Positions 62,653 through 64,000 of a stretch of DNA of 64,000 bases are shown here, in pieces (the stretch's first letter is position 1; every line of letters begins with the position of its first letter). The notes beneath the pieces are model-generated. The model was not told the origin of the DNA, made no database searches, and saw only the letters and a list, made by a program, of their open reading frames with translations. The stretch comes from Bacteriovorax sp037444575. Lineage in GTDB: Bacteria > Bdellovibrionota > Bacteriovoracia > Bacteriovoracales > Bacteriovoracaceae. A program made the translations under genes and the position numbers. Where the stretch lies: contig JBBIME010000004.1 in assembly GCA_037444575.1 (NCBI GenBank), forward strand, positions 62,001 to 126,000, written 5' to 3'.

Positions 62653-63651
62653 TTATTTGAGTGGATTAAAGCACGCCACAAGGTGACTCTCATCTGTTGC
62701 AGGCTTTAGAACAGGATCGCCATTAACTCCTCGGCAAGCATCAGTTACTTTGGAGCATCTTTCTTGGAAGTTGCATCCACTCGGAAGATTAAATAGCGAA
62801 GGAACCATCCCTTCAATTGTTTGAAGTCTTTCTTTTTTATGACCACTTGTTGAATCAAATGATGGAATGGAATCCATCAAGCCTCTTGTATATGGGTGTG
62901 ATGGATGATTAAAAAGAGTTTTAACATCTGCACTTTCAACAATCTGTCCGCAATACATAACCGCAACATCATCACAAGTTTCAGCAACTACTCCAAGATC
63001 GTGAGTAATGAGGATAATCCCCATGCCCAATTCTTTTTGTAGTTTTTTCATAAGCTCTAAAATCTGAGCTTGAATTGTTACATCCAGAGCAGTTGTAGGT
63101 TCATCGGCAATCAAGATATCTGGTTCACATGAAAGAGCGATCGCGATCATTACACGCTGTCTCATCCCTCCAGAAAGTTGGTGAGGATACTCCTCAACTC
63201 TTTTCTCAGGACTTGGAATACCAACTAAGCGAAGCATGTTGATCGCTTTTTCTTTTCTTTGAGTTGCATCTAAATGCGGTTGGTGTAGTTCAATAACTTC
63301 TTCAATTTGATTTCCGATAGTGAAAACCGGATTGAGTGAAGTCATCGGCTCTTGAAAAATCATGGCGATTTTATTTCCTCTGATTTTTCTCATTTCACTT
63401 GGATCAATATTAACTAAACTTTTCCCGTTAAAACGAATATCTCCACCGGCAACACGTCCTGGAGGATTAGGAATTAATCCCATAATCGCTAGAGCTGTAA
63501 CTGACTTACCAGACCCAGACTCACCGACGATTCCAATAGTCTTACCTTTGTAAACATCAAAGTTTACGCCGTTAACAGCTTTTACTGTTCCGCGATCAGT
63601 TTGAAATTCAACAACGAGATCTTTTACTTCTAAAATTTTCTCTGATTTCAT
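62653..63651 (-). CDS. oppD: Oligopeptide/dipeptide ABC transporter ATP-binding protein, OppD/DppD type
   Basis: A 332-residue ATPase: Walker A GESGSGKSVTALAI, Q-loop FQEPMTSLNP, signature LSGGMRQRVMIAIAL, Walker B LIADEPTTALDVTIQ. The C-terminal motif GCNFQERCSKVTDAC is typical of OppD/DppD. It follows the permease gene by 4 bases. A predator would be expected to import many peptides, but the specific substrate is not known. Confidence 0.92.
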   Translation of the reverse strand: MKSEKILEVKDLVVEFQTDRGTVKAVNGVNFDVYKGKTIGIVGESGSGKSVTALAIMGLIPNPPGRVAGGDIRFNGKSLVNIDPSEMRKIRGNKIAMIFQEPMTSLNPVFTIGNQIEEVIELHQPHLDATQRKEKAINMLRLVGIPSPEKRVEEYPHQLSGGMRQRVMIAIALSCEPDILIADEPTTALDVTIQAQILELMKKLQKELGMGIILITHDLGVVAETCDDVAVMYCGQIVESADVKTLFNHPSHPYTRGLMDSIPSFDSTSGHKKERLQTIEGMVPSLFNLPSGCNFQERCSKVTDACRGVNGDPVLKPATDESHLVACFNPLK

Positions 63652-63655
63652 TAAT

Positions 63656-64000
63656 TTATTTTCCCTTTAATTTTGGATCGAGAGCATCACGAAGAGCGTC
63701 CCCCAAAATATTAAATGCTAGTATGATAATAAACATCGCTAAAGTTGCAGCACCTAATTGCCACCAAACTCCGCGACCGAGTTCTAATTTTGCATCATCA
63801 ATCATCCCCCCCCAACTAGGGCGACCAACTACACTTAGTCCCAAGAAAGAGAGAATAACTTCTGCCTTAATTGCAGAATCAAAAGTTTGGGTGAAGTTGA
63901 TGATGAGTAAGTGAGAAACATTTGGCAAAATATGCTTAACTAATTTACGAACGTGACCTGCCCCAATAGCATTCGCTGCTTGAACATATTCGCGATCTTT
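63656..64000 (-). CDS. oppC: Oligopeptide/dipeptide ABC transporter permease, OppC/DppC type (5' part beyond right edge)
   Basis: The minus-strand frame is open to the right edge, so only the C-terminal 114 residues are visible. They include the EAA loop (EYVQAANAIGAGHVRKLVKH), SFLGLSVVGRPSWGGMI and the final membrane helix (LAMFIIILAFNILGDALRDA), ending DPKLKGK as in OppC/DppC. It is cotranscribed with oppD and oppF. Confidence 0.9.
   Translation of the reverse strand, partial: KDREYVQAANAIGAGHVRKLVKHILPNVSHLLIINFTQTFDSAIKAEVILSFLGLSVVGRPSWGGMIDDAKLELGRGVWWQLGAATLAMFIIILAFNILGDALRDALDPKLKGK

Noticed and set aside
1..64000. CRISPR arrays, insertion sequences, prophage or integration sites
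   Set aside because: I saw no regularly spaced direct repeats, transposase or integrase genes, or target-site duplications; the single tRNA gene is not flanked by an obvious partial copy.

Overview
The window looks like a chromosome segment of a Gram-negative, AT-rich member of the Bdellovibrionota, most probably a Bacteriovorax/Peredibacter-type predator. This rests on gene content: outer-membrane barrels, Omp85- and TolC-like proteins, a chaperone/usher pilus built from spore-coat-U-like subunits, and above all a complete aminoethylphosphonate lipid-headgroup pathway. Bacteriovorax (formerly Bdellovibrio) stolpii is known from lipid chemistry to make sphingolipids with 1-hydroxy-2-aminoethylphosphonate headgroups. 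The species assignment is inference; no rRNA gene or other marker settles it.

Left part (1-17,060). A GH15 glucoamylase (cut by the left edge) lies divergent to a complete sugar phosphotransferase operon (EIICBA, HPr, Enzyme I). Then come a secreted unknown protein, a histidine phosphatase, a hemJ-msrB pair, and a TetR-TolC-RND efflux operon that lacks a membrane fusion protein. A methionine-salvage block follows: a methionine-type aminotransferase divergent to mtnB-mtnD-mtnC.

Phosphonolipid operon (17,056-28,226, minus strand). Eleven genes are packed with overlaps or very short gaps. In order of transcription they are: Fe(II)/2-oxoglutarate dioxygenase, nucleotidyltransferase, CDP-alcohol phosphatidyltransferase, LysE-type exporter, PEP mutase fused to a second nucleotidyltransferase, GNAT acetyltransferase, phosphonopyruvate decarboxylase, M13 metallopeptidase, AEP transaminase, YkgJ-like cysteine-cluster protein and a barrel-like protein. 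Read as a pathway: PEP to phosphonopyruvate to phosphonoacetaldehyde to AEP to CMP-AEP to a phosphonolipid, with the dioxygenase as the candidate C1 hydroxylase. This is the most exciting system in the window.

Middle (28,379-46,200). An Omp85-like one-POTRA protein, DUF2141 and ABC-F proteins, typA/bipA, a chalcone-isomerase-like protein, an orphan OmpR-type regulator with a CBS protein, a MurG-like transferase, a DEAD-box helicase, a barrel protein and trpS. Then a chaperone/usher pilus operon: major pilin, terminator, a pilin-like gene broken by one in-frame stop, chaperone, usher, two-domain tip protein.

Right part (46,168-64,000). A DUF3943 protein, a DUF302 protein and a secreted unknown. 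Next a compact island (50,206-57,014) combines a TobZ/NodU-type carbamoyltransferase and two tiny membrane proteins with a TusA-like carrier, a cysteine-rich PP-loop ATPase, a cysteine desulfurase and two SGNH-hydrolase-like proteins. This looks like a sulfur- and/or carbamoyl-transfer pathway of unknown product. After a GyrI-like protein and tRNA-Leu(UAG) come a large coiled-coil protein with a degenerate HD-GYP-like partner, and the 3' part of an oligopeptide ABC transporter operon (oppC partial, oppD, oppF).
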